Positions 8,482-18,657 of a DNA stretch of 64,000 nt are shown piece after piece. The stretch's first letter is position 1, and the number at the start of each line of letters is the position of its first letter. This DNA comes from Bursaphelenchus xylophilus. Taxonomy: Eukaryota; Nematoda; Chromadorea; Rhabditida; Aphelenchoididae. The translations under genes and the position numbers were made by a program. Below the pieces are notes generated by a model. It was given only the letters and a program-made list of their open reading frames with translations, was not told where the DNA came from and made no database searches. The stretch lies in the NCBI GenBank assembly GCA_904066235.2, contig CAJFCV020000001.1, forward strand, positions 3,534,001 through 3,598,000. The letters run 5' to 3'.

Positions 8482-8804
8482 ATGAGTACCCGTATGGTAT
8501 GCTGTTTTCGACATTTTTATTCTGTTTTCAGATCAAATTCAAGGGGGATTTAAATGGCTCCTGTGGTATTTCGGGTCCTTGTAAAGAAGATGAAGACTGT
8601 ATGTCTTTTGCCCAAAGACCGAATTTGGCGATAACATGTTTGCCTAAAAACTTTGAAGGATTGGATACGCTGGTTTCGAAGAATAACAATATGGTGATCG
8701 TAATCTGGGTGCTGCTAGCTGTTATCGTGATCCTCATCTTTTTCAATTTTTACATTTTTTATCGAAGAAGGGGAAGTCATAAGAGACTCTCCAATGATAT
8801 CTGA
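8482..8804 (+). CDS. Spliced small type I-like membrane protein of the Maverick
   Basis: A five-codon first exon (8482-8496) joins through a 35-bp intron (GTATGC...TTTTCAG) to exon 2 (8532-8804), giving 95 residues. The ectodomain has four Cys (GSCGISGPCKEDEDC and one more near the DNA code for TCLPK), then a long hydrophobic segment VIVIWVLLAVIVILIFFNFY and a basic tail YRRRGSHKR. The architecture (short Cys-rich ectodomain, one membrane span, basic cytosolic tail) parallels the 5872-6268 gene but shares no obvious sequence. The tiny first exon is uncertain: the protein could begin in another upstream exon, although every frame of the preceding putative exon has a stop. Function unknown. Confidence 0.5.
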
Positions 8805-8976
8805 TTATGCCTATCTATCTCTCTTTTTTCATTTGTTATGGATAAAAATTTTATATGAATTGATCTCGGTTATTTCTTCGTTGAATCTGTTGGAACTTTA
8901 CGCAACATTTAATCTTGACGTTTTTTTTTTTTTGAATAAACGAATAAATGGGAGGGTTTTAGCATTCCGTGGAAAA

Positions 8977-9852
8977 ATGGCGATGCACGTCAAGATTTTG
9001 CGCTCAAAGGGTTATCTTTCAACACGTAAGTTGGCGTTCTGTTCCCTCTTATGAAAGTGTCCAAAAATCACTCTTAATGAAGGTTTCTTTGGACGGGGTC
9101 AGACGAAAGGCGAAATATTGCGTAAAATGACCCGCTTATGAAAGTGTCCAAAAAATCACTCTTAATGAAAGGCGAAATATTGTGTAAAATGACCCGCTTA
9201 TGAAAGTGTCCAAAAAATCACTCTTAATGAAAGGCGAAATATTGTGTAAAATGACCCGCTTATGAAAGTGTCCAAAAATCACTCTTAATGAAAGTTTCTT
9301 TGGACGGGGTCAGACGAAAGGCGAAATATTGCGTAAAATGAAGAGATTTTCCATCTTGAAAACTGACTCATTGGATTTTTTTCGTTTAGGTTCAGAAAAT
9401 CCATCTTGTTCCAGACTATGTTTTCAACAAACTTCAAACAAGGGCGAGAGAAACTATTGGAGAAATCGGCAAAGTCGTAAAAAATTTTTTTTTTTTTCTT
9501 TTTGAAGCAGATAAAAGACGATTGAATTGTTATATGAAACATATATGGTGAGGTTAAGTAGGAGTCCAGCTTCAAATTTCTAGTACCCTGATGTACATTG
9601 ATGCCAAATGACACATTTCTATCAACAATCACAAAAAGTTACACCCAATTTTTAAAGTGGTGATATAATTATGACCCACATGTATGCAATAAATCTATTC
9701 TACTCCATCTTCCAGGTGATCAGGTTATCTTTGGAGCAAAAATTATCTTTGAGCTACAGAATCCAAAAAATTTTTTCATTGCTTCAACACTTTTGTTCTA
9801 TCTTTTCTTGATGTGCGTCGTTATGTTTATTCCTTATCAAAAAAAAAAATGA
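8977..9852 (+). CDS. Possible three-exon small membrane protein gene
   Basis: A chain of three exons with matching phases can be drawn: 8977-9025 (starts MAMHVKILRSKGYLST, GTAAGT donor), 9390-9473 and 9716-9852, giving 89 residues. The last exon is the best supported: it encodes DQVIFGAKIIFELQNPKN, a hydrophobic segment FFIASTLLFYLFLMCVVMF, and a basic end. The middle exon has two Cys; its donor (GTCGTA) is weak, and a second frame there reads VQKIHLVPDYVFNKLQ, which resembles the start of the 310-residue Maverick protein. Intron 1 contains the 9049-9341 tandem repeat. Low confidence in the chain, moderate in the last exon. Confidence 0.3.
9049..9341. repeat. Tandem repeat, four units of two lengths
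   Basis: Units begin TTATGAAAGTGTCCAAAAA and run to CGAAATATTG(C/T)GTAAAATGA. The outer two are about 85 bp and contain GTTTCTTTGGACGGGGTCAG; the inner two are about 62 bp and lack it. Confidence 0.85.
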
Positions 9853-9857
9853 TTTGT

Positions 9858-10042
9858 GGCCCTAAAGAGGGCCGTTTGGGATCATTTGAAAAGGCTCGGG
9901 CGGGGGGCTCTGGAACTGGCTCTGGCGGGGGGCTCTGGAACTGGCTCTGGAACTGGCTCTGGCGGGGGGCTCTGGAACTGGCTCTGGAACTGGCTCTGGC
10001 GGGGCCCTAAAGAGGGCCGATTGGGTGGCCCTAAAGAGGGCC
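9858..10042. repeat. Palindromes GGCCCTAAAGAGGGCC flanking a GC-rich 12-bp minisatellite
   Basis: Three near-perfect palindromic copies of GGCCCTAAAGAGGGCC lie at 9858-9873, 10003-10018 and 10027-10042. Between the first and second, from about 9900 to 10002, the 12-bp unit CTCTGGAACTGG repeats in blocks separated by GGCGGGG. GC content jumps sharply relative to both sides. Confidence 0.85.
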
Positions 10043-10063
10043 GTTTGGGGTCACATTCATGGA

Positions 10064-10300
10064 TGCCCTTTAAGGGCATCCATGAATCCTTTCATTGGAC
10101 CGGGGGTCCACCCCGTCGACTGTTTCGAGTGTCTGCTCGAAACAGCGACGGAGTTCTTCCGCCGCCTCCTTGGAAGCCTTTGAGGCTTCGCCATATATAA
10201 TGGCATAATAAGCTTGATAAAAGTTTCGGCTAATTTGAAGCCGAAACTCCTCCAAGGTTGAGCACCCTGGGAACTCCGCCACGAGGCGCGCACTGAGGTG
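10064..10300. repeat. Series of short-loop hairpins inside a coding region
   Basis: Perfect or near-perfect inverted repeats follow one another: 16-bp arms ATTCATGGATGCCCTT with a 1-base loop (around 10055-10087), GGACC/GGTCC, CTGTTTCGAG/CTCGAAACAG with a 6-base loop, GAAGCCT/AGGCTTC with a 3-base loop, GCCAT/ATGGC, AGTTTCGGCT/AGCCGAAACT with a 7-base loop, and GCGCAC/GTGCGC. CGGAGTTC and GAACTCCG pair over the whole group. Confidence 0.85.
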
Positions 10301-10449
10301 CGCTAACTAAAAAAAAAACAGAAAATTAAAAAAATAAAAGAAAAAATAAAAAAAAAAAAAAAATTTTTAAACAAAAAAAGAATGAAGCTTACTTCGGTTT
10401 CGTCCTCGGAGAGGGACATTGAATTAAATTCTTCACACAGTTTTTCCAT
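10070..10449 (-). CDS. Two-exon gene for a 97-residue helical protein of unknown function
   Basis: ATG at 10449 opens a 57-bp acidic exon (MEKLCEEFNSMSLSEDETE, 10449-10393) ending in GTAAGC. After an 86-bp A/T-rich intron with acceptor TTTTTTTAG, exon 2 (10306-10070) encodes LAHLSARLVAEFPGCSTLEE and a predicted helical body containing FYQAYYAIIYGEASKA and RRCFEQTLETVDGV, ending at TAA. Splice phase is 0. The residue choice looks like a folded, selected protein, not random translation. Almost all of exon 2 is made of DNA hairpins, and the stop codon lies inside the largest palindrome. It may be Maverick cargo or a gene of another element. I do not recognise the family. Confidence 0.5.
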
Positions 10450-10486
10450 TTCACTAAAAAAAAAATTTTTTTTTATTTTTCGGCAA

Positions 10487-10558
10487 AATGATTCTAGTCG
10501 CGACATAAAGTGCATGTCTCTAGTGCAAAAAACAGGGAATTGCCGCGACTAGAATCAT
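10487..10558. repeat. Inverted repeat ATGATTCTAGTCGCG ... CGCGACTAGAATCAT
   Basis: Fifteen-base perfect arms at 10487-10501 and 10544-10558 flank about 42 bp. It could be a short palindromic element or a protein-binding site just upstream of the 97-residue gene. Confidence 0.8.
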
Positions 10559-10667
10559 ACCCTTTAATGAAAATGTCTTAATATCCTCTCTGAATATATA
10601 GGTCTTTTTGGAGGCGTGACCTATTGACCCCATACGGCCCCGAAAATCCTGGAGATCTGTGACATCT

Positions 10668-10953
10668 AAAGTTTATTGAAGGGTCATCAACTCTTATTCA
10701 CGGGCCATACATACTCTTGATCTTGCCGCTTTTCCTGAAAAATATAATCATAAATCATAAACTCTTTAACCTACCGCAACCTGGATTCTTAATCCTTTTG
10801 AAAAGGGTAAAAATTCTTTCATCATCATTGAGTCGAAAAGTTTATTGAAGGGTCATCAAATTTTATTGATGGACCATACTTACTCTTGATCCTTCCGCTT
10901 TTCCGGAAAAAAAATCACAAACATAAATCATAAACTCTTTAACCTACCGCAAC
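10668..10953. repeat. Direct repeat of about 115 bp
   Basis: AAAGTTTATTGAAGGGTCATC starts copies at about 10668 and 10838, both running to CTCTTTAACCTACCGCAACC. The second is followed by the palindrome CCGCAACCTCTAGGTTGCG, which recurs at about 11017-11035. Confidence 0.8.
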
Positions 10954-11039
10954 CTCTAGGTTGCGCAACATTCATAACATTTCGGTTGCGCAACACCCCG
11001 CAACCTCTTGCCCTCCCGCAACCTCTAGGTTGCGCAACA

Positions 11040-11475
11040 ACCCTCAATCCTCCTCTTTTCCACACTCTCTCACCCTTTTTCAATTTTTTACCGCAAAATT
11101 CCCCTGACCTCTCTCCCCACTCTCCTCCAATCCCACACTCTCTCATCTTTTTCATTTTTTACCACAATTTCATCGCGTCCTTTCATTTACGACACCCAGC
11201 ATCTTTTTTTGAAATTTTACCGCAAAATTCCCCTGACCTCTCTCCCCACTCTCCTCCAATCCCACACTCTCTCACCATTTCAATTTTTACCACAATTTCA
11301 TCGCGTCCTTTCAATTACGACACCCGCGCATCTTTTTTGAAATTTGACCGCAAAATTCCCCTGACCTCTCTCCTCCAATCCCACACTCTCTCATCTTTAC
11401 AGTACTACCATACCATAAAAATTCCCTCACCTCTCTTCCCACTCTCCTCCAATCCCACACTCTCTCATTTACGGC
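11040..11475. repeat. Imperfect pyrimidine-rich tandem repeat
   Basis: Units of roughly 120 bp repeat ACCGCAAAATTCCCCTGACC, CTCTCCTCCAATCCCACACT and CACAATTTCATCGCGTCC. The 196-codon open frame across it is a by-product of the repeat. No gene seen here. Confidence 0.8.
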
Positions 11476-11741
11476 ACCCCGCGCCGGCTCCTCCCCCCCT
11501 TTTCCAGTGGATGCAAAATTTAGTGCCAGAAACTACCTCTTATTACTACTCATATGTTTATATACCATTTCACTAATTTTTTTTGTAAAGGTGACCTGGG
11601 CCAAAATCGAAATATTGACCCTCCAGACCAGCCTCGAAAAGTTAGCTCGGCCGGTTTTTTTCAAAATTTCCCAAACCCGGCCCTATGGCGTAGAAAAGGA
11701 GAAGGTGACTTTTACCTTTTCCTCTTCGCTGGGACCTCAAA

Positions 11742-11893
11742 TATCAGTCTGCCGGGAAAACAATGAGCGCCAATGTCTCTGCCGATCTCGTCGCTGAATC
11801 AAAAGCAATTTGATTTTGCCGCGATACAATTCATTTCCTCGGCGGCTATGCAATTTTTGATGCTACAGAGTGCTCATTATTTTCCCGACAAAT
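11742..11893. mobile_element. MITE family A, copy 1
   Basis: Left TIR TATCAGTCTGCCGGGAAAA and right TIR ATTATTTTCCCGACA, with the internal core CAATTTGATTTTGCCGCGA shared by the other copies. Confidence 0.75.
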
Positions 11894-11980
11894 TTATATA
11901 TTTAGCCGATTTTCATGAAGCTACAAAAAGGTTAGACATTAGAGGATGGGCTTCCTAAACAATCACTCTTTAAATTTCAG

Positions 11981-12277
11981 CTAATGCTCTTCAAGTCGAT
12001 CCGGATGCAACTTCTCTGCAGCGCCGTTGTCCTTGGCATCCCTTTGGCAACCGGCCTACTTTTCATCGGTCTAAAGCTCCGCAAAACCCCGATAATTGTC
12101 ATGATTATGACACTCATCACTTGTACTCACTCCATTTTTGATTGCCTTATACTGATGTATTACGTTCGGCCTTATAGGGAGTTTTTGATCGCTCACTTTG
12201 CAAAGATCCTGCAAATTGAGCGACAAGTGGTGAGCAGTGTGGTCCTAATGACCAGTAAGGCGTCAAGAACATTCTGA
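11981..12277 (+). pseudogene. C-terminal exon of a nematode chemoreceptor-like 7TM protein
   Basis: After an acceptor (AAATTTCAG) the frame encodes about 98 residues with two hydrophobic segments (LLCSAVVLGIPLATGLLFIG and PIIVMIMTLITCTHSIFDCL), then LMYYVRPYREFLIAHF. This arrangement (TM6, TM7 with HSIFD, a YR after TM7) fits the end of nematode serpentine chemoreceptors. No upstream exons for TM1-TM5 were found; the DNA to the left is MITE and repeat sequence, then the Maverick. It is probably a remnant whose 5' part was lost or displaced, although distant exons cannot be excluded. The subfamily cannot be assigned. Confidence 0.5.
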
Positions 12278-12294
12278 ATTTATGGGGAACGTAT

Positions 12295-12690
12295 TAAAAA
12301 AGGGATTTTGTGCAAAAAATTGTTGATTTACGATATTTTTTGAATAAATTGATATCTGATGACAAGTGTAATATAAAATTGATGTTAAAAAACCAGACCT
12401 TGGCCGTATTAAGTTTAGCAAATCAATCATATGGTCTGAAAAATCGAAAATCATCAAAAACCCGGCTAAAAATCATGAAATTTCGAAAAAGTGACATTTT
12501 ATACGATGAAACATGTCCAAGCAAAATTTTCGAAAATTTCGGAAAGAGTTGCCACTGACCGATGGCATCATTATCAACCTCGAGATGCAAAAAAAAATTA
12601 TTTTAAAAATTTTTAAACTTTTTTCGGTCAAAATTCAAGATAATTCCCAATTTTCCCCAAAAAACTTCATTCGGTCGAATTCTCGTCGTT
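12295..12690 (+). repeat. Upstream block duplicated with the secreted-protein gene (copy 1)
   Basis: This stretch, starting AAAAAGGGATTTTGTGCAAA, is repeated almost base for base at about 15148-15543 upstream of the second gene copy, so promoter and coding parts were duplicated together. It contains CATTTTATACGATGAAACA. Confidence 0.85.
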
Positions 12691-14924
12691 ATGTTGGGTC
12701 GGCTACTGCAAGTTCTCGTTGTTCTTTTCGCATCGGCAGCCATTGCTGATGCGGAATGCGAAAAGACGCCCAAGGGAATGTTCAAAAACTACTTTCGGCT
12801 TTGGGCGGCGGATTTGAAGAGTTCCTTGGAGTCGGAGCCTGATGGCACCACCAGCGTTCTGATTGGACAATTCATTGGTAAGTTGGAAGGGGAAGAGAAG
12901 ATTTAGGGAGGTTTTTCGTGGAAAAAAGAGATTTGGGCTGGACATGTTTCGTCGTATAAAATGTCACTTTTTTGGGGTAATTGCGTATTTTAGTCGGAAT
13001 TTTGATAGCTTTTTATTAAAAGGCAAAATTTTGTATTTTGAGACCCCAGGGATTATGTTTCGATTTCGGACATGTTTGATCGTATAAAATGTCCCTTTTC
13101 TAAAAAATACCAGTAATTAGACTGGATTGTAGTTTAGCTAGAACTAGGCGAGTTATGACAGAAAAAAATCTAAATTTGAACTTTTTATTCCACCTGCAAC
13201 TATACTACAACATGGCAATCTCCATTTTTATTCGAAAATCGCAATTTCAGAAGACCATAAGCCACATGAGGCAGGAATTGCCATTTCCTTCTATGGGGCG
13301 AAGACTGACGTCCTCCGGAACATGAGCTTCACCATCAAGGCTGAAGCCAATTATGGACAAAGGGATTATGTTCGCACGGTGATTTTCAGCGACGGATTCA
13401 GCATCTATAAAGTTCTGGGAAAGTGAGTTTATGACGATTTTTTTATGTTCGGAGTATCACAGGAGAAATTTTTATCCGATTTTTGGGTTTTTTTGCGATT
13501 TTTTTTTTGAATTTTTGTTTTCCCGGGTTTTTTGGCATTGTGATATAGGATCTAAAAATTGTCTGTAGAGGGGTTTTTGGCAGTGCTGAATGCAAATATG
13601 ACATCAGAATTTTAGAATCTCATCTCAGAGCCGAGATATAAATTTGGCGGGAAAATCGAAATTCAAATTTTTAGATTTTTTGATTTGAAGGTTGCTTCAA
13701 AAAATCCACAAATGAACTTTTTGTAACCTATGAAGCACTAGGATCTAATTTTTGTAAGAAAAAAGATTCTTAATTTTCCTAAAATACGACTTTTTTACAT
13801 TACTTTACACTCCCAGGAAGTCCATTACGGTCCCATCGGAGGATGATACACTGGACCGTGAGCGCATGTACTTCTACAAGCACATGTTGGTGGTGAACAG
13901 CACTCATGTGGTGCGCCCATTCCGAGTCATTGCCACCGACGATTACAAGATTATGAACCAATTCTTCGAGCCCATGCTGTCCTTGGTGAACAATGTTTTG
14001 GAGAGCGAAGCTGAGATGGAAAGGGTACAGAGGTGCATGAATAAGAGTGCGGAGATCAATCCGTGCATCATGGACGTCACCGTGAAGAACAACACGATCC
14101 ATGAGGTGGTCTTTGACCAGGTGGAACATGCGATTCATGTCTCGGCTTTCAATGGATACGTCTTTTCATTGTAAGCGGGGAAAATGAGAGAATTTTGAGG
14201 GAGATTTTTGATGAAACTTGGTGAAATTTGGACTAGAAGTTTTTTTTGTGTTGTATGCCAGGTTTTAGTCTAGCGATTGGCAGAAGGAGCCGAGATTTTT
14301 TAGTTGGGAGACTTGGGAAACTTTACGTTTTTTTTGAAATTTTCATGATGACTTTATTGGCCTCGGATTTTGATGAGGTTTGAGGTAGAGGCAGGCTAGG
14401 AGTTTTGAAGACATGTGACAGATTTTTGGCTCAGGCTTTGCAGAAATAATCGAGATATTTGCGTCCCAACTTTTTTCGGAGATTTTCCGGTCAAAAGTCT
14501 TTAAAAATTAGATTTTTTTGAAATTTTGGAGTGAATGTTTATGATTAAAAGGCGTATTTTACAAAAAATTTATTTTCTTTTTTTTCAGGTTCGATTTTGA
14601 GCACTTCACAATCTTCAACACGACCGCTGATGGGAAATGTTTCGAAGGAAAAACGGAGGAACTTTTCGATAAAATTGAGCCGCCTAAAGGATACACCGAC
14701 CCGGTGTTGTTGACCACCATCCCTCTCTTCGAAAAGGATGACGAATTTTTCAAAAAATGTAGGCCTCTCACATTACTTTTATTTTTTGGATTGAAAACAT
14801 TTTTATTTCAGACGCCAAGCCATTTGACTACCACCCTCAAGTTGTCAGCAGCTCCCAGCGCTCTTCTTTGATGGGATTTTTATTGGCCATTCTGGCTCTT
14901 TTGATGATTGGAAGTTCCGTATGA
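12691..14924 (+). CDS. Secreted protein with C-terminal hydrophobic anchor, copy A
   Basis: Five exons (12691-12877, 13251-13422, 13817-14170, 14589-14758, 14812-14924) with matching phases encode about 331 residues. A signal peptide is clear (MLGRLLQVLVVLFASAAIADA, cleavage near residue 21). The body has NNT and NST glycosylation sites, Cys pairs (RCMNKS...NPCIM) and repeated HV/HVSAF beta-like segments. The last exon ends in SSSQRSSLMGFLLAILALLM plus a few residues, a pattern typical of a GPI signal or a terminal membrane anchor. I do not recognise the family. Copy B next door is about 85 percent alike in exons and shares all intron positions. Intron 1 carries two copies of the ATCGTATAAAATGTC motif. 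Confidence 0.85.
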
Positions 14925-15147
14925 GGAACTTGGCTGTCTTCTGATGAATACTGATCTGTTTTGTCGTAGTTGCTTGACTATAAACTGATCTTTGCCTACG
15001 ATTTGGTGTGGTAATTTATGCAGAGACCCCTCAGAATCGGTTACACAAGGACGACTGAAGTTTGCGCTTTGAAATCGCAAATTTTTTATTTCCATTTTTT
15101 AAATTTTTACACTTTTTTCGGTCAAAATCAACAATTATTCCCAATTT

Positions 15148-15543
15148 AAAAAGGGATTTTGTGCAAAAAATTGTTGGTTTACCAGATTTTTTGAATAAAT
15201 TGATATCTGATGACAAGTGTAATATAAAATTGATGTTAAAAAACCAGGCCTTGGCCGTATTAAGTTTAGCAAATCAATCATATGGTCTGAAAAATCGAAG
15301 ACCATCAAAAACCCGGCTAAAAATCATCAAATTTCGAAAAAGTGACATTTTATACGATGAAACATGTCCAAGCAAAATTTTCGAAAATTTCGAGAAGAGT
15401 TGCCACTGACCGATGGCATCATTAACAACCTCGAGATGGCAAAAAAAAATTTTTTATTTTTAAAATTTTTAAACTTTTTTCGGTCAAAATTAAAAATAAT
15501 TCCCAATTTCCCCCCAAAAACTTCATTCGGTCGAATTATCGTC
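15148..15543 (+). repeat. Upstream block duplicated with the secreted-protein gene (copy 2)
   Basis: Near-identical to 12295-12690. The preceding 14925-15147 holds no gene that I can see. Confidence 0.85.
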
Positions 15544-17941
15544 ATGATGTTGGGTCGGCTGTCAGTTCTCGTTGTTCTTTTCGCATCGGCAGCTATTGCT
15601 GATGCGGAATGCCAGAAGACGCCCAAGGGAATGTTCAAAAACTACTTTCGGCTTTGGGCGGTGGACTTGAGTTCCATCGAGTCGGCGCCGGAGGGCGTCG
15701 TCACCGTTCTGATTGGACAATTTATTGGTAAGTGGAAGGGGAGCGAAGATTTATGGAGATCTTACGTGGAAAAAAGAGATTTGGGCTGGACATGTTTCAT
15801 GGTATAAAATGTCACATAATGACATATTTTAGTCGGGATTTTGCTAGCTTCTGAATCAAAAGGCCTACGCCGCGCCAAATCTTGTATTTCGGAACCTCAG
15901 GGTCTATTTTTCAATTTCGGACATGTTTCATCGTATAAAATGTCACTTTTTAGAGCATTGGCATGTTTTTGACAGAATTATTATAGCTTTCTCATACCAA
16001 AAAAGATTTTTCTACCGCGTGTCGTATCTTTAAACCCCTTCAAGCGTAATTTTGGATTTCGGACATATTTACTCGTATAAAATGTCCCTTTCCTAAGAAT
16101 TGCCAGTAATTCGTCCAAACTTTATTTAAGCTAGAACTGGGCGAGTTATGACTGCAAAACATCTAATATATAACTTTTTATTCCACCTGCAACTACTACA
16201 ACATAACAATCTCCATTTCTTTTCGATACTCGTTGTTTTCAGAAAACCATAAGCCACAAGAGGCAGGAATCGTCATTGCTTTCTATCCCGGGAAGACTTA
16301 CGCTCTCCGGGACATGAGCTTTACCATCAAGGCTGAAGCCAATTATGGACAAAGGGATTATGAGCGCACGGTGATGTTCAGCGACGAATTTAACATCTAT
16401 AAAGTGGTGAGAACGTGAGTTTATGATAATTTTTATATGGTTGGAGTATCATGGGGAAAATTTGTATCTGATTTTTGAGGTTTTTTTTGCGATTTGTTTC
16501 GAATTTGCGTTTTCCCGCGCTTTTTGGCATTGTGATATAGGGTCTAAAAATTATCTAATGAGAGGTTTTTGGCAGTGCTGAATGCAAATATGACATTAGA
16601 ATTTTTGAATCTAATCGTTTAGCCGAGATATAAATTTGGCGGGAAAATCGAAATTCAAATTCGAAATTGTTTTTGATGTGAAGATCGCTTCAAAAAAAAA
16701 TAAAAAAACGAACTTTTTCGTGACCCATAAAGCACTAGTGTCTAATTTTTGTAATAATTTTTTTTTATCTTTTCTAAAATACGACTTTTTTTACATTACT
16801 TTACATCTCCAGGCAGGCCATTAAGGTCCCGGCGGACAGAGATACACTGAACCTCAAGAACATGTACTTTTACAAGGTCATGTTGGTGGTGAACAGCACT
16901 CATGCGTTGCGCCCCAGCTCAGTCTACGCCACCGATGACGCGATTAATTTCTTAGAGCGCATGTCGAGCTATGTGGGCACTTTTTTTGAGAACCAAGCTG
17001 AGATGGAAAGGGTGCAGAGGTGCGTGGATTTTTATACTTTTATCGATATAAATCCGTGCATCATGGAGGTCACCGTGAAGAACAACACGATCCATGAGGT
17101 GCTCTTTGACAAGGTGGAACATGCCATTCATGTCTCGGCTTTCAATGGATACGTCTTTTCACTGTAAGAGGGGGGAAATGAGAGAAATTTTGAGGGAGAT
17201 TTTTGATGAAACTTGGTGAAATTTGGGCTAATATTTTTTTATGATGCATGCCAGGTTTTAGTCTAGCGATTCGCAGAAAGAATTGAGATTTTTAGGCCAG
17301 GAGACTTGGGAAATTTGACGTCTTTGACGTGTTCTTTTTTCGAAATTTTTATGATGACTTTATTGGCCTCGGATTTTGATGAGGCTTGAGGTAGGGCAGA
17401 ACTATGTTTATGATGTATACGAGGGTTTAGTCAAGCAATTGGCAGAAGGAGCCGAGATTTTTTGGTTAAAATTTTTGGGAGACTTGACGTTTTTTGGCAT
17501 TTTTCGTGATGACTTTATTGGCATCGGATTTTGACGAGAGAGTCTATTTTTTGGTCGAAAAATCTCAAAAAATTAGATTTTTTTAAAAATTTTGGAATAA
17601 ATTTTTTACTTATTATTAGGTTAGAAATTTGCAAGAACGTATTTTACAAAAAGATATACTATTATATTTTTCGTTTTCAGGTTCGATTTTGAGCACTTCA
17701 AAATCTTCAACACGACCGCTGATGGGAGATGTTTCGAGGGAAAAACGGAGGAACTTTTCGATAAAATTGAGCCGCCCAAAGGATTAACCGACCCGGTGTT
17801 GTTGACCACCATCCCTCTCTTCGAAAAGGATGACGAATTTTTCAAAAAGTGTAGGTTTCGAAATTTTTGTTTGCTTTTTTGGATCAAAAAATTGTTTTTT
17901 TTTTTATTCCAGACGCCAAGCCCTTTGACTACCACCCTTAG
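15544..17941 (+). CDS. Secreted protein, copy B, lacking the C-terminal anchor
   Basis: Tandem paralogue of the gene at 12691-14924, with exons 15544-15727, 16243-16414, 16813-17163, 17681-17850 and 17913-17941. The start could be either of two consecutive ATGs (15544 or 15547); copy A matches the second. The signal peptide is conserved. In the last exon the codon CAA of copy A is TAG here, so the protein stops at ...FDYHP, and the DNA after it diverges soon after TTGATG, so the hydrophobic tail is lost. Exon 3 is one codon shorter than in A and differs most around FTFIDINP-type residues. Exons 1-4 have no breaks, so a secreted, unanchored form may be made. Intron 1 has three ATCGTATAAAATGTC motifs against two in A. 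Confidence 0.8.
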
Positions 17942-18657
17942 GTTGTCAGTAGCTCCCAGCGCTCTTCTTTGATGGTGTTTTGGCAGCGTGGCCGGTTCGG
18001 GATCGTCATACTCCGACATATTCCATAGGTCTTTATTAGATATACCAAAGAGTAAAGTATAATAATAAACATAAAGGTAAAAGTTACTTATTTTGGCCAC
18101 AACTTATAACTTTGCGGAAACTGGTCGGAATTAGCCCAAATTTAGCGTGCACGCTCAATTCATCGTTGTCAATGCCCGGACAGCGGATTTAGTTAGCGAG
18201 GTATCTTGTTTTTTACGTACCACCTTACCCTTCAAAAACGGCTGCAGCCTGTGATTTTACACTTTATACGATGAAACATGTCCGGAACTAAACTTATTGC
18301 CTTCGTATGGAACTAAATGAGTCGTCGTAGCCTTCGTAGGTACCCTTAAAACTATAGAGCTATTATAGTAATCCAGTGCCAGCAAGCGTTTTTTTCTAAC
18401 TTTAGTGCCCAAGCTTGGGCGCAGTTCGCGGAGTACCTTTGTTGTGGATAAACGGGCTATTACATATTATCGTGGGTATCGTTGTGTTCACTGGATAGCT
18501 TCCGTTGAACTACACTTGAGACTTGGCGTGATTTGGGGGGATCCATTGAACTCTAATCAGGGAGACTCTTGAACCACTATCCGCTCAAATCTCAAATAGT
18601 TTATTTAGCCGGCATTATTCACAGATATTAGACAATAGTTACAACATACGACGCATA
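17942..18657. other. Intergenic, no gene seen
   Basis: About 700 bp between copy B and the 3' end of the MAM-like gene. It contains one CTTTATACGATGAAACATG motif (about 18263) and no convincing exon. Confidence 0.6.

Noticed and set aside
9049..9341. Possible CRISPR-like array
   Set aside because: Only four units, unequal lengths, no unique spacers, and a eukaryotic context.
9390..9473. Frame VQKIHLVPDYVFNKLQ as an exon of a second LVP-type Maverick protein
   Set aside because: It resembles the start of the 310-residue protein but has no ATG and no partner exon in phase; kept only as a note to the 8977-9852 candidate.
9813..10200. Plus-strand frames with repeated ALELALELA or GSGTGSG
   Set aside because: Translation of the 12-bp minisatellite; no start context or partner exon.
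10986..11576. 196-codon Pro/Ser/His-rich plus-strand frame
   Set aside because: Arises from a 120-bp tandem repeat lacking stops; the composition simply mirrors the repeat.
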